Shown: positions 47,101-58,760 of the stretch, piece after piece | How the letters are laid out: the number at the start of each line of letters is the position of its first letter | How positions within the stretch are numbered: the stretch's first letter is position 1 | From: Nicotiana tabacum | Taxonomy: Eukaryota; Streptophyta; Magnoliopsida; Solanales; Solanaceae | Direction: 5' to 3' | DNA: 64,000 nt | Assembly: GCF_000715075.1 (NCBI RefSeq) | Contig: NC_134102.1 | Coordinates: forward strand, 98,597,766-98,661,765 | Notes under the pieces: model-generated | The model's database searches: none | Seen by the model: the letters and a program-made list of their open reading frames with translations, nothing else | Told to the model about the DNA's origin: nothing | Program-made: the position numbers and the translations under genes

Positions 47101-50100
47101 CAAGCATCATTCCACTAAATGGGTCAAGTAGTTTAATAAGTAGCATATGAATTAGAGATAGTTACCCTTCTCTCAAAATTGGTACACTCACTAAACATTT
47201 AATGGTAGTAAGTACTGCAGACAGGCAGTAGAATTTGTCCGACTTTGGCCAATTACATTAGAACCTTCTTTTCTTTTCAGATATATAAAATCAAGTTACA
47301 ACATGTGGGATGGCGCAAAACCATCAAAGAGTAACACCCAATAACTCATCCTTGCTAAGTCATCAACAAGTTAGAGTAGAGCCATAACCTAACATTCCTA
47401 GAGAAAACAAGAGTAAAATCTCCGGAGGTATCTTATTAGCACATACACCAGACTTTTTCATTCCCTCCATCATTCTGAACTCAATCTGAAGTCAAAAACC
47501 CAAAGTCAAACAAGAGTAGCTGCTTAGAACCTAGCAGAAAGACACTGGCCTCATCCAGTGTATTTCAAAAGGAATAGCTCAAGGAAAAAAGAAAATACTT
47601 CTAGGTATGCATACTTCTCCAAGCAACCGCGGCAGGTTAGAAATTGGAATCGAGATACTCAAGGCGTTTGGACAATATTTGGTTGAAGTTGAAAGAACAA
47701 TATTTGAAGTTGGAAGAAGTACCGGAAAAAATCTGCAAGAATTTCCTTCCCTTGGTAAACTGTACATAAAATTCGCTATTAACAAAAAGATCCCAGATAA
47801 TTCTCCAGGGTACTGCCTCTATTCATACAGAAGAGCTAGATCACTTTCAAGTCAGATACAAGATCAAGTGATCAACTGACCACGCCCGAATCAGTGGCCT
47901 ACACAGTACACAAGTTACAAATTAATGAGTAACAACCAATAGCCAGAAAAGTGAATTACTACATGATGCCTGTTATTTTACTAACCAACACTTCTTTCCA
48001 TATCTTATCACTCTTTTGGCATCTGTTCCAGACTTAGTGTCAACATGTCCAGATGTTTAGCTAGTATCTAAGCAACTCAAATCCATGTTTAGTCTAGGTT
48101 TTGACAATTCTACAATAATACTACAACAATTACACTTGAGTCCCAAACAATTTGGGGTCGTTTATATGAATCTTCGCGGATAATTCTACAATAATATCCT
48201 AACTTCTTTTTATGACGATGGTATCCAGACTAACTTGCATATACATTGACTATTTCATTCGGTTACCTGCTACCTCTCACCCGCACAATTACATGTAAAA
48301 TTGCGCACCAAGACTTAGGCGGATGGGAAGAAATCACCTAATGTTTTTCGCCTCCGCTGGATTTTGAATCCTAGACCTCATGATTCTCCTCACTTCATTG
48401 ACCATCAGGCCACACCCTTGATAATAGTAAACTAAATAACATTCCTATAAGTTCTTTTCCTAATAAACACCTCTTCTTCTCTAAAATAGACTTGCACTTC
48501 AAACACATAAAATATCTTGTGCATATCGGAATTTTCCCCTTCCATGCGATGAAAGTTTAACATACCTATTTTTGAGAAGAAAAAGAAAATATATATGTTA
48601 AAATAAAAAGTTTAACATACCTATCAAAAAGAAACACTTTAATAACTTAAGCAACTATAATAAAAAAAAAATCTTATGCAAATATAATAATTGCATGTTA
48701 AATGAAGCAAATGTAATAAGTTTACATCCCCCTTACTAAAAAACAGGCTTTACATCCATGAAATCTTTTATAAACATAAGGCATTATATGTTATTGGCTT
48801 CACTAGAGTAAAGACATCTAAACTTTGGAGACCAGCTCTAATTTCCAAATAAGACATTTTCCTCCCAATCTTTCAAACAAATTCTTTTTTTTCTCCTTTA
48901 TCTTTTCAATTTCCCTTGGGAAATCCAGTGTTTTCTATTCTTCAATATCTTTTATCACTTTCTTTAGTTTGTCTAAGAATCATTTACCGTACTTTTTCAA
49001 CCGCAATAAAATATTTATTCTCTAGCATTGTGTTATAACTGAGAAATTCCCGAGGGCTAGTGGTGCACGACTAAGTTGCTCCGGCATGGCAATTTAGGTG
49101 CCGGACCCAAGTCGACACCACACAGGTGTGGGTGTGGGTATGAGATCCATACCGGATCTAGTCAAACGATTTTGGGCATTTTGACAACGACGGACAGAAA
49201 AATTCGAGACGAGAAATAAATTGATTCCCGAAATCAGAACCAGAACTAGGGTAAATTTGAAGAAAATGGCATTACCTTTTCTAGGAAATCAATCATTTAC
49301 TTTCTGCTTCTCCTCTTGATCGAGGAGAAAGAGCAGCAAAGAGTGTCAGTTGAGATAAGGGAAGACGGAGCGTTCGACAATTTGGGAAAGTGCAAGACCT
49401 TTGACTTTGTTTGAATATTATTATATTTAATAATATTGTACCTTTTCGTGAAAGCTTGACACAAGTCTGATTTTTATAATAATAATTAGAGATCTAATTT
49501 AAATTATAAAACTTAATATTTAATTGTAAATGAAAGATAACTATAAAAAAGTTAACTTGTAGGAGAATCCGAGAATGGACGAAAATCAAGAAATCATGTC
49601 TACAACTTGAGAATAAAAAAGAAATCTATACTTCACAAGAAATAGGTAAGTATTCCACAAAATTTCTCATAATTTAGAGATATTTTTATAATTTTGTTTT
49701 TGAAATTATTTTTAGCCGGATCCCTGCACCCATATCCATACTAGGATCTGTATCCTAGAATCTTAGAATTTACATCTCGAAGGATCCGACCTCTAGATCC
49801 ACACCTAAGGGTGGCATGTGGGCCGGTTAGGATCGGGACCGGCCCAGGACCACAACCCAAATGGGCGGTGGGCCTAAACGGTCCTAACCGGATAGGACCG
49901 GGACCTTGAGGAGGTGGGCTGGGTAGTGGGCCGGTCCTATAGGGGAGGCCCGCGAGACCGGGACCGGCTGAGAAGTGGGCCGGTTCAAGCGGTCCTAAAC
50001 GGGCCTATCCGGGTCCAACAGATAATTTTAAAAAAAAAAAATTGACTGTTTGGCCATTTAAAAACTAACTGTTTGGTCTGCCAAAATAGCCGTTGGCTAT

Positions 50101-53100
50101 TTGCAAAATAGCCATTTAACCCCCCAAACTTTGTTTTAACCCCCAAACTTTTTATAATTACACTTTTCCCATATTTTCAACTATAAATACCCCCTCATTC
50201 TTTCATTTTTCTCACAAAATCATCAATCTCTCTCTAATATTCTTCTATAATTGCTTACTTAATTGTTACATTTTGTGCAAAATTGTGAAGTTGGTGAATT
50301 GAAGTCTTCAAGTCTTCAACGATAATTAATTTTCAACAAGTTGTTCGTCAAGTCGGTAAACTCGTTCCAACTCTTAAGTTTTAATATTATAGTTTTGTTT
50401 GTTTTATTTACTTTGCTTGATTAATTAAGATGGTTTATTCCTTAAAAAAAATGTTTAGTAAAAATAAGAAAAAATCCAAGAGTGGTGAATCTAGTGGCCA
50501 ATTTGTTCCTCCTCCACTTCCCCCGGCTCCCCGACCCAAACCTGTTACCCGTCCTACACCTCCTATTCTTGATAGCGATAATAGTTTATTACAATTTACC
50601 GAGAGTCAATTTTGCCATAATATTGCACCCGGTGAACAATTAAACCATGAATATATGAATGCTCTTTATGGTAATCCAACTATTGATGAAAATGATGATG
50701 AAGAAATAGATTTTGATGAAACGCAACCGGATGACAATACACCCACTAGTCCTGCTCCTGAAGTTAACCCAACTAATAATAATCCAAATGATGCCTCGTC
50801 TGTCCTACTTTTTCTAGACAACCTTCTAAACGGGCAGAAACATCTCTTGTTTGGCCCTTTTTTATTCAACTAAGAGAAAAAAATAGGGCTAAGTGTAAAA
50901 CTTGTGGCAAAGAGTTAGTTTTTAAATATGTTGGAAGTCGGGGGGACGGGATGTTTGACTAGACACATATTGCTACACCCTCAAGATAAAGCTAGATATT
51001 TTCGTATGGAAGCTTTGGCCGAGGGGACAAGTGCACCTAGTCAGACTGACCTTAGTACCGGGTCAAATCAATTTCAACCGGGAATTAACACAGTTACCGG
51101 TAGTATTTTATATTATGATCCAAAAAAAGATCGGGAAGAATTGGTAAAAATGGTTACTGTTATGTGCTTACCCTATAGTTTTCCTTCTAACCCTCACTTT
51201 GTGCATTATATTAGAAAAGTTTATAATCTTACTTATAAAGGTTTTCCTCGCATAACCGTAAAGAGCGATATTTATAAATATAAACATGAATATGAACAAT
51301 ATTTGCGCTATTTATTTACTCATATAAATTGTCGTGTTGCTATTACAACTGATATTGGTAGAAGTGGTAATGACTGTGATTACCTTACTGTTACTAGTCA
51401 TTGGATTGATGAGGATTGGATAATGCAAAAGCGCATTATTGCTTATAGAATAATTAATTCACGTCACACAGGGCAGTTTATTTCTAGCACGATTACGGAT
51501 ATTTGTAGATATTTTTGCATTAATGATAAAATAATGTCAATTTCAATGGATAATGCTACTAGTAACACAAATGTTGTAGCCTTGCTTACCACTACACGAA
51601 GTCATGCATTTAGTAACATTTTTCATGTTAGATGTATTTGTCATATTTACCATTTAATTGTGGGTGATGGTATGCGAATTTTAAATGTTGAAATTGAAAA
51701 GGTTAAAATGGCTCTTAATTGGCTTTTTTATTCAAACCGTAAAAGTAAACTTAGAGAATATTTTAAAAGATGCGATGAATTTGGCCTAAGAGAAAGAAAT
51801 GTTCCTAAACCTTGTCCGACTAGATGGAATTACATGTATGAAAGTTTAGTTGTTGCATATGAATATAGAAACCCCATATACTCAACGTTTAATGCTCATG
51901 TAAGTGATGATGATGAGCACCTTACAAATGCAGATTGGGCTAATGTTAAAATGCTTGTAGATTTTTTAGAAAAAATTTCATATTGCTATAAATGAATTTT
52001 CTGGGCAATATTACCCTACTATTTCTAACTGTTTAGTTTATATTGCAGAACTTGCAAATTTATTTGATCATTTTTCAGATGGTGGAGAAATTTATCAACT
52101 TGCTATTGATTCTATAAGAAAAAAGTTTAAAAAATATTTTTTCCCTATTCCCCCTATTTACGGTGTTGCTGCATTGTTAAATCCTACTATGAAATTAGGA
52201 GGTCCTCAGTTTTAGTATGAAACTGTTTATAATGGTTTAGCACTTGAAGGTGAGGAGTTGTCTAAACTTCCGGACGCAATAGCCTCAATTAAAATAAATG
52301 TTCAAACAATTTATAATGCTTATCAAGTTGCATTAGATCATGCTAGACCAAATGTTCCAACTCCTTCTTCTAGTTCTCAATCATCTAAAAGAACTGCGGG
52401 AATAAGAGCACTTAGTGCTTGGGCAGGGTTGAGGGGTTCTCAAGGTTCTAGTACTAGTGATTTTTCACAACTAAATGAGCTTGAAGTTTATTTGTCACAG
52501 GAAATTGAGGAAGTGAATCCCGACGGCTCCTTTAATATTTTGGAATGGTGGAAGGACAAAGAAAAACACTTTCCGATTCTTTCATGGATGGCTCGAGACA
52601 TTTTAACTATTCAAGCTTCAACAGTGGCATCAGAGAGCGCTTTCAGTCAAGCAAGACTTCAACTCGGTGATTATAGAGCGTCTATGAGGGAGAGCTTGGA
52701 AAAATCAGTACTTTTCAGAGATTGGATCCGTTCGAAAAGAAGAAATTTTGGACTTGCTGAATCACAACCAGAGGTAGACGAAGCTTACGAAGAAATGCTA
52801 GCTGAACTTGCGGAGGATGATGCTTCGCCTGAAGCGGTGATGACCAAGCTTCATTTCCGCCACCACCAACGAAAATTCCTCCGGACCTTGAAGGATTTAT
52901 GAAATTTGTAAGAGATACCATGTAAATTAATATGTAACTTGTATTTTGGCACATCTTGATTAGTTTCTTTTTCTTCTCAATGGTGGTATTAGCACCTTGT
53001 TGTGCTCATTCCATAGGGGGGAGGAAGACTAAGAAAGATATTGCCATGATTTTTTAATGCTCTAATAAAATTATAACGCATTGCTTTGAATATCTCTTTA

Positions 53101-53162
53101 AAATATTTTTGTCTTTTTATATATCTTAAGCTGTATATATAGTATAATATAGTATACTATAC

Positions 53163-53193
<31 letters not shown>

Positions 53194-54546
53194 TACTATA
53201 CTATACTATACTATATATACATAGTATATAAGCCATATTCGATAGTATACATCTTAAGATATACTATATATACATCTTAAGATATATATATATATATATA
53301 TATATACAGGTGACAATTCTATAATATAATTTACAAATTGCCTTAGATATTTTTATTACCATTTTTTTTCTCTAACTTGTATAAATAAAAATTTAAAAAA
53401 TAGAAAGTATTCGTTGGGCCCACTTAGGCCCGGGACCGTCCCACTTAACCCGGGACCGTTAGTTCGTGGTCCCGGTCCCGGACCGGTTCCAACAAGAAGT
53501 CTGGGAAGCCCGGGACCGCTTAGGACCGGGCCCGCGAAGCCCACTTAGGACCGGGCCCAGCCCACATGCCACCCCTATCCACACCCGTGTCCGAGCAACT
53601 TAGGCGCACGATATGAACCTCGATGGATAACGGGCCTGTTCCTCTACCCTTCTCCAATTAAATACCAGGTTTTCGTTTGATGCAGAGTTTGAACTCGCGA
53701 TGTGCGCTATTCATTCCCTAACATTCAGTAGTTGAAGTTGATTTTTAATCTTTATCTCCACGGCCTGCTATTACTACTTCTAATGAGCTCCTATTTCAAT
53801 CTCAGGTACATAAGAATTCACAAATTTTTGACAAGTCGGCTGCATTAAATCAACTGGTATGTTGACAACATCACCAAATACATAAACTAATCACCCTTTT
53901 TTTCCTAGGTGGACTAGAATTTCATGTTTAAAATTTTTATAGGTCCATGAATGATCAAGATCACGAGGATTCATAACCTTGATGTTGTTTTTTTGAGAAG
54001 GATCTTGATGATTGTTTCTTCAACTTAATCAGATAGCAGAAAGTTGATAAAATGTTCTTCCACTTTATGAGCAAGGGAAGTTACCCCTCGACTATAAGCA
54101 AGTGATTTTTCAATCACGGACCATTTAGGTTCTGAATGAGAGGATAAAACAAGAAACATATACAACTACAAGATGCTGAGCAGTTTGCAGTCTGAGCACT
54201 ATAGCCCCAAAGGTAACTTAGCTACCCCCAACTTGTGACTAACAAGAAAAAAGAGACAGGAAAATGACGAAGAACAGGTAAGGTGAAGAACAACAAACAT
54301 CTCTAACTACCTCAAAAGACTAAGTATCCCATACATAAAAGGACAAAAGTTCTGAATAACAAACCTAGCTAAGCGAGTGTAGAATACTTGTTTTGCCAAA
54401 TGCTGGCATTTCTCCACAGTAGGTGGTTCTTGAATATATTGCTTGTTCTGTTGCAATGTCTGCTTGTAGTATGCACATCCATGCTTGGTCAAGAACTTTG
54501 AAGCTTCAACAGCCTTTGCTTTCACTATAGGTAGTTTTGAAGCCAT
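44164..54546 (-). CDS. Mitochondrial ATP synthase subunit g, two coding exons, 10-kb intron
   Basis: Subunit g is a small membrane-sector (FO) protein of mitochondrial ATP synthase, associated with dimer formation. Exon 1 (54365-54546) encodes residues 1-60: [40 protein letters not shown]. Exon 2 (44164-44350) gives 62-122: [52 protein letters not shown]. Ser61 is split: AG at the end of exon 1 (GCTAG|GTTTGT) and T after GGGACAG. The 122-residue product has the usual plant length, and the C-terminal hydrophobic segment with GRG is the membrane helix. The intron is 10,014 bp and holds a LINE, a SINE and a hAT nested in another element. The frame is fully open. I know the family by sequence memory, and no organism-specific symbol is certain. 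Confidence 0.93.
45098..45468 (-). pseudogene. LINE C-terminal region, intron copy
   Basis: Two overlapping frames carry [40 protein letters not shown] and [18 protein letters not shown], the tail of RTE proteins. A shift lies near 45250-45330. Confidence 0.78.
45615..46774 (-). pseudogene. LINE reverse transcriptase, intron copy, broken
   Basis: Pieces in three frames cover RT. 46774-46307 has [19 protein letters not shown] and [15 protein letters not shown]. 46334-46035 has [16 protein letters not shown] and [13 protein letters not shown] with the first catalytic Asp. 46007-45615 has [27 protein letters not shown] with an FVDD pair and [15 protein letters not shown] stop at 46035 and a shift near 46320 break it. 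The catalytic residues survive. Confidence 0.85.
47026..48213. other. Intron stretch, no gene
   Basis: No supported coding sequence. Near 48120-48180 the phrase GAGTCCCAAACAATTTGGGG, preceded by ACAACAATTACAC, looks like another retroelement tail. A 90-codon frame at 47607-47879 has no recognisable domain. Confidence 0.45.
48214..48419 (-). mobile_element. SolS-type SINE in the subunit g intron
   Basis: On the minus strand the head reads GTGGCCTGATGGTCAATGAAG (box A) and GGTCTAGGATTCAAAATCC (box B). The body has CAGCGGAGGCGAAAAACAT, GGTGATTTCTTCCCATC and GGGTGAGAGGTAGCAGGTA, as in the common Solanaceae SINE family SolS. The 3' end is short and AT-rich. Confidence 0.85.
50430..52902 (+). pseudogene. 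hAT transposase, frameshifted
   Basis: The transposase is in three frames. 50430-50873 has a basic start ([19 protein letters not shown]) and an acidic linker. A BED-type zinc finger straddles the next break: CKTC near 50900 and TRHILLHP at 50965-50990. 50928-51995 has the catalytic core: [17 protein letters not shown] with the first Asp, [14 protein letters not shown] with the second, [18 protein letters not shown], and [13 protein letters not shown]. After a shift near 51990 and a stop at 52215, 52258-52902 has the hAT dimerisation domain, [36 protein letters not shown]. At least three breaks are visible. Confidence 0.9.
53105..53310. repeat. TA-rich microsatellite inside the hAT
   Basis: Long (TA)n tracts alternate with ATAGTATAC and TCTTAAGATATA words, able to fold on themselves. 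Confidence 0.9.
53617..54364. other. Subunit g intron, 5' part
   Basis: Intron sequence next to exon 1, without a bounded element or gene. Confidence 0.5.
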
Positions 54547-54552
54547 AGTTTC

Positions 54553-55560
54553 CTAATCAACACATAATAGACACTGAAAAACATCATCACCAGTGTTACC
54601 GAAGGAGGAGTGTAGAAAACTGCTAAAATCTGCCAGGGATCTGAGGACAAAGTGCAATTATATAGTGTGCCATAGCGAAGAATCACTCTGATAAGCATAA
54701 ACGTGATCAAACTAAAACGAGCTATACACATAATTTAAAAAAAAACAATTATAACGAAAAAATAAAATTGCATTTCAAGTATAGGGAAGCAAAACTAGGT
54801 CAATCAAGTTCAAACCGATTTTAAAAAACTGATTCAAATGCAAAGATTTTTTTCCCAACTACTTTTCTTATGCTAAATATCTAATCATATACATCTATCA
54901 CAACACATTTATCCATAACGTGTTTAAATATTAATCCATCACCTTTGTGGAGATGTTTACTGTTAAGTAATGCCTTCTTCAAAATAGAGATACCTTAGCG
55001 CCAAGGTGCCTTTGTTAAAGAGCCACTTAAGCAAAGTCAAGCGCCCAACCTATATAACATGTACCTAGCTTCACAGCTCAAACGCACTTCAAGCCACTAT
55101 TTAATACGTAATTACTAATAATCATCACTAGACTTTGAAGTGACCGGCATCATACTTTCTATTAGGGGCAAAGCCATTCAATTTAACTATTAAATACCCA
55201 ACTCCTACACATTTCAAAGCAATTGATTAATTCGAAATTATGAAAACTAAAATAAAATCTCCAGGGAATTTAGCTTCATAAGCGAGGGAGGTCACATTTC
55301 TACATCGCGCATGGAGCAGCTCACAAGTTCTAATGTTTTTTCATTTACCCTTTTAGAATTTCACATAATCTGAAATATCAATTGGAACACATAATTCAAA
55401 AAGAAGCAATTAGCCATAAGCAGAAAGAGAGAGACCAACAATATACAGAGTGAATCACACGCACTGACCTACAAAATTCAATGCTTCGTTCTGATGGCTC
55501 CTTGAGTTGCAGAGAGTGAGAGAGAAATAGGGTTTTGATGTAAGCTCAAATATATAAATT
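54553..55560 (-). promoter_or_regulatory. Subunit g promoter, 5' UTR exon and 5' UTR intron
   Basis: On the minus strand TATATA (55551-55556) is followed about 20 bp later by a telo-box AAACCCTA (55528-55535), then CTCTCTCACTCTCTGC, typical of plant leaders. A donor TTTTGTAG|GTCAGT at 55469/55468 and an acceptor TTGATTAG at 54553, six bases before the ATG, define a 916-bp leader intron (54553-55468). The leader exon would be about 55469-55525. The rest of the leader intron has no coding sequence. Confidence 0.6.
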
Positions 55561-56903
55561 GTTGCGGCTCAGCTATTCGGCTTCATCTATAAATTTGGCT
55601 CGGCGCCACTTAGAATTAATTACAAGTGGAGTTGCACCTTGTTGGTGAATTAAAATTAATATCTGTAAGGACCCCTGAAGTTCCACTCAAATGAACAAAC
55701 CTCCCTTAAGTTTAAGGACTGCTCAAAATTATCCTATGAGTACCTCCGTTTAGAGTGCAGTGACGTAGAGTGGCAGGGATGCTTGACCCAAAAACTAGTT
55801 TTGAAAATAAATAATTAAATTTGTATTTTTCAGGCCACTGGCAATTTATTTGATTCCAGACAGTTACAAATAACAAACAACGGTAAATAAGAAAGAGCGG
55901 AATAGATTAAACAGAACGATGAACCAGAGAAAATTTTTCTTAATTTCCAATTCCCGAGCAATCTCCGATCGCAGGTATGATCGAACTACAAAGCTAATGA
56001 GAAAGAATCTAGTACAAGATGATATTTTGTATACCAAGAAAGTTTTTTCTGATGTCCCTTTCTAGTCGTTTACAGTGGTAGGGAAAAAGCTGTCGTTCCC
56101 AAGTTTGAGTCAATACACCAGGAGATTAGGTAGTGGGGAGCCAGATCCTCGCTAGTGGCAACCTTTCCAGCATAACAATGATATCTACGATCTACGTATA
56201 AGCTTGACTGAATCTCTAGCTATACACATTCATTGTTCGAGTACTTAACCGTCCGATGACCATTATCCCATAGCGAAAGGACCTTCCGAACTCGGCAGCG
56301 GATCCCATCACTTATTTCGATCTCTGAATTTTAATTGTCACATAGGACTTTCCGGGCACGCCACATGGAGAGGGTAAATTTTACCCATACAAGGGAGAAG
56401 AGAATATCTTTTTCTCCTATAAAGAAAGTAATCCACTAATTAAGAAAGCAGCTTTATTTCTGTTTTATATTTACAACTTTTATATTATTTTGTATTTCAA
56501 GAGAACACCAATCAGGAAATGCACTACTTATTAGCTACTGTAGCAATTTTGGGGCCTTCTTTTTTACAGTGACTTATTGCAATTTAAAAATTTTTAATGT
56601 GACATTTTCTCGATCAACTAACCTCTTAACTAGTATTACTTTAAGAGTTTCTTTCACTATTATATGGATAAAATATATAGGTCAGGTAGTCAAATAAACA
56701 AAATCTGAAGGAGAATACTCATATTTATGATTGTTTATGTGAATTCTATGAATGTGTTTATGTTAAAACAAAATAAAAGCAGCAGCAATATTAGATAAAG
56801 AGACAAGGTTATGAAACAAGAGTTCTGCCAAGAAGAAGTCGCTGAATATATAACTGATATTTTGTTTGAACAAAATAGAAGCAATAGCAATAGCTAAATC
56901 ATG
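55561..56903. other. Unassigned stretch
   Basis: No gene recognised. 55840-56420 has moderate complexity (GTCGTTCCCAAGTTTGAGTC, CTTCCGAACTCGGCAGCGG) and might be an old LTR, but no ends were found. Confidence 0.4.
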
Positions 56904-57033
56904 TTTGGTAGGAGATTCTGTGAAGCAAAGAAAAGCCAATCTCAAGATAGATGACATAAACTGAAGCTTTTCATTTAAATGATCATCGTCCTCTGTCAGC
57001 AAAAAGGGCAGCATCTACAATCTTGACAATATC
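56904..57033 (-). pseudogene. Receptor-like kinase C-terminal relic, cut by LTR-B
   Basis: On the minus strand DIVKIVDAALFAD is followed, after a frameshift, by EDDDHLNEKLQFMSSILRLA and FLCFTESPTK. This is the pattern at the end of plant LRR receptor-like kinase domains (IVDPAL, then a variable acidic loop, then hydrophobic C..SP.. ). LTR-B starts directly upstream at 57034, so the rest of the kinase is missing or lies beyond the insertion. The acidic loop and frameshift make function impossible here. Assignment rests on short motifs. Confidence 0.45.
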
Positions 57034-57499
57034 TGTGATGACCCGATAGTTTTGACATTGAAGGTCACTCGCTTGATTTGACTCATTTTGTCGAAAATTA
57101 GTATTTTGAAAGTTTGAAAATTTTCTGAGTTTGACCGTAAATTGACTTCATAGCTAACGTATTCGAATTTTGATGTTGAAACTTAAAATAGGTCTGTATC
57201 GCCATTTGAAACTTGTCTACAAATTTTGGTGCAATTCGGAATTGATTTGACATGATTCGTATGCTTAGATGTGACTCTAGTTGTTCTTGAGTTTACTTTG
57301 AAATTTTATTCGTTTTGAGGGTTGATTTGTAGGTGTTATTTTGGTATTTTGATCACACAAGCGAGTTCATATGATGTTATTATACTTGTGCTCATGTTTG
57401 GTTTGGAACCCGAGGGGCTCAAATGAGTTTCGGACGCGTTTCAGAAGAGTTTTGGATGACTTGAGCTGTTGGTGCATTGAACACTTCTGGTGTCTGATG

Positions 57500-57901
57500 C
57501 AGATCTCGCATTTGCGAGGTCTGGCTCGCAATTGTGAGCCCCGCTTTTGCGAAGAATTGTTCGCATTTGCGAGCATGGGCTGGGCTGGGTGAATATCGCA
57601 TTTGCGAGGATTTTGTTCGCTTTTGCAAATTGTGGCCGTTCGCTTTTGTGAAGGAAGTGGTCGCATTTGCGATCACAGGCCGCTTGAGTCTGCTTCGCAT
57701 TTGCGAAATTTCTGGCCGCATTTGCGATGGTAGAGTTTTCGCATTTGCTATCTAAATGTCGCAATTGCGAATTCTGGACTTCTGAGGCAAGGTTCGCATT
57801 TGCGACCCTTGTATCACATTTGCGATGTTCGTAATTGCAAACATGACTTCGCAATTGCAAATATGACTTCGCAATTGCAAACATGACTTCGCAATTGCGA
57901 C
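57500..57901 (+). repeat. Palindromic word array in LTR-B
   Basis: About eighteen words in 400 bp, such as TCGCATTTGCGA, TTCGCAATTGCGA and TTCGCTTTTGCAA, with variable spacers. The last three are a tight 20-bp tandem, CATGACTTCGCAATTGCAAA. Ends 117 nt before the donor-like site. Confidence 0.82.
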
Positions 57902-58513
57902 ATCTGCAACTGGGTAAAATAGGGAAAAATCGGGACTTAGCTCATTTTACACCATTTTTCAACCCTAAACACTCTAGAGGCGATTTTTCCAAGAGACTTT
58001 TCTTTCCAAATTCGTTGGTAAGTGACTTTAATCCATTTCTTTTTACTTATCCATTACTTTTCATGAGATTTCAATATCAAATTTAGGATTTCCATGGTAG
58101 AAATTAGGGATTTGGGTAGAAATTGAGATTTTTTGTAAAATTGAGATTTAGACCTCAAATTGAGGTTGGATTTCGAAACAAATTACATAATCGGAATCAG
58201 GGGTGAATGGGTAATCGAGTTTTGGTTCGAACCTCAGGTTTTGACCAAGCAGGCCCGGAGTTAACTTTTGTTGACTTTTTAAAAAATGATCAAAATTGAA
58301 ACTCTTTCATTAATGGGTAGTTTCTAAAGCTTATTTTGAACCGTTTGATCGATAATTTGCTAGATTTGATTGGTTTGGAGGCTTGTTCGAAAGGCAATTT
58401 CGAGATTGGTAGATTGCTTGACTCGCGGAGTGAGGTAAGGGTTGGGTCTAACCTTGACTTGAGGGAATTTAGAATCCTTGAACTATGTGTTATGTGAATT
58501 ATGTGGGGAAAAT

Positions 58514-58547
58514 GGCGTATATGCGAGGTGACGAGTGTATATACGTC
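58514..58547 (+). other. Stem-loop in LTR-B, 9-bp stem and 16-nt loop
   Basis: Arms GGCGTATAT (58514-58522) and ATATACGTC (58539-58547), one G-T pair. The loop GCGAGGTGACGAGTGT differs from LTR-A by one base. Confidence 0.83.
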
Positions 58548-58760
58548 GTCATGATATTTGTTTCCATGTTTTCGTTTATCTCATGATATATGTTGCTTCA
58601 TGCCTTAATTGTTACATGTTTATTTGACTTCTATGCCCTAATTATTATTTGACATTTAATTATTCTTGTATTAAATTATCCGTCCCTTCTATGACTCCCT
58701 GCTTATTTGCTACATGCCTCTACTTGCTTTACTTGCATACCCAAATTGTCACATACTTTA

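Larger units (their letters stand above)
49806..53577 (+). mobile_element. hAT transposon, 3772 bp, with 8-bp target duplication
   Basis: Ends TAAGGGTGGCATGTGGGC and, inverted, TAGGGGTGGCATGTGGGC form an 18-bp terminal inverted repeat with one mismatch. TCCACACC flanks both sides (49798-49805 and 53578-53585), an exact 8-bp duplication as expected for hAT. The subterminal regions are rich in GGGACCGG and CCCGGGACCG words on both sides. The transposase gene is broken, so the copy is non-autonomous. An AT microsatellite (53105-53310) lies near the 3' end. Confidence 0.95.
49064..53616. mobile_element. Older element with inverted ends, split by the hAT
   Basis: Left end GTGCACGACTAAGTTGCTCC (49061-49080) and right end CGAGCAACTTAGGCGCAC (53595-53612) are inverted copies. 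The left half includes GGTGCCGGACCC, and the right half resumes at CGTGTCC after the hAT. Without the hAT it would be about 0.8 kb. The ends resemble those of the MITE family at 28863 and 38749 (TTGCTCGG). Inside are poly(A)-like and CTTCTCCTCTTGATCGAGG stretches without a gene. Confidence 0.6.
57034..58760 (+). repeat. LTR-B, 5' part, cut by LTR-C
   Basis: Starts TGTGATGACCCG, like the TGATGACCC start of LTR-A on its strand. Contains a word array (57500-57901), AACCCTAAACACTC and AGAGGCGATTTTT (also in LTR-A just before its donor), a donor-like GTTG|GTAAGTG at 58018, and a stem-loop (58514-58547). It is interrupted at 58760 by TGTAAAGCCCCG. Open frames across the array are not genes. Confidence 0.8.

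Noticed and set aside
57441..57884. 147-codon minus-strand frame with repeated QLR and NANA words
   Set aside because: It arises from the palindromic word array of LTR-B.
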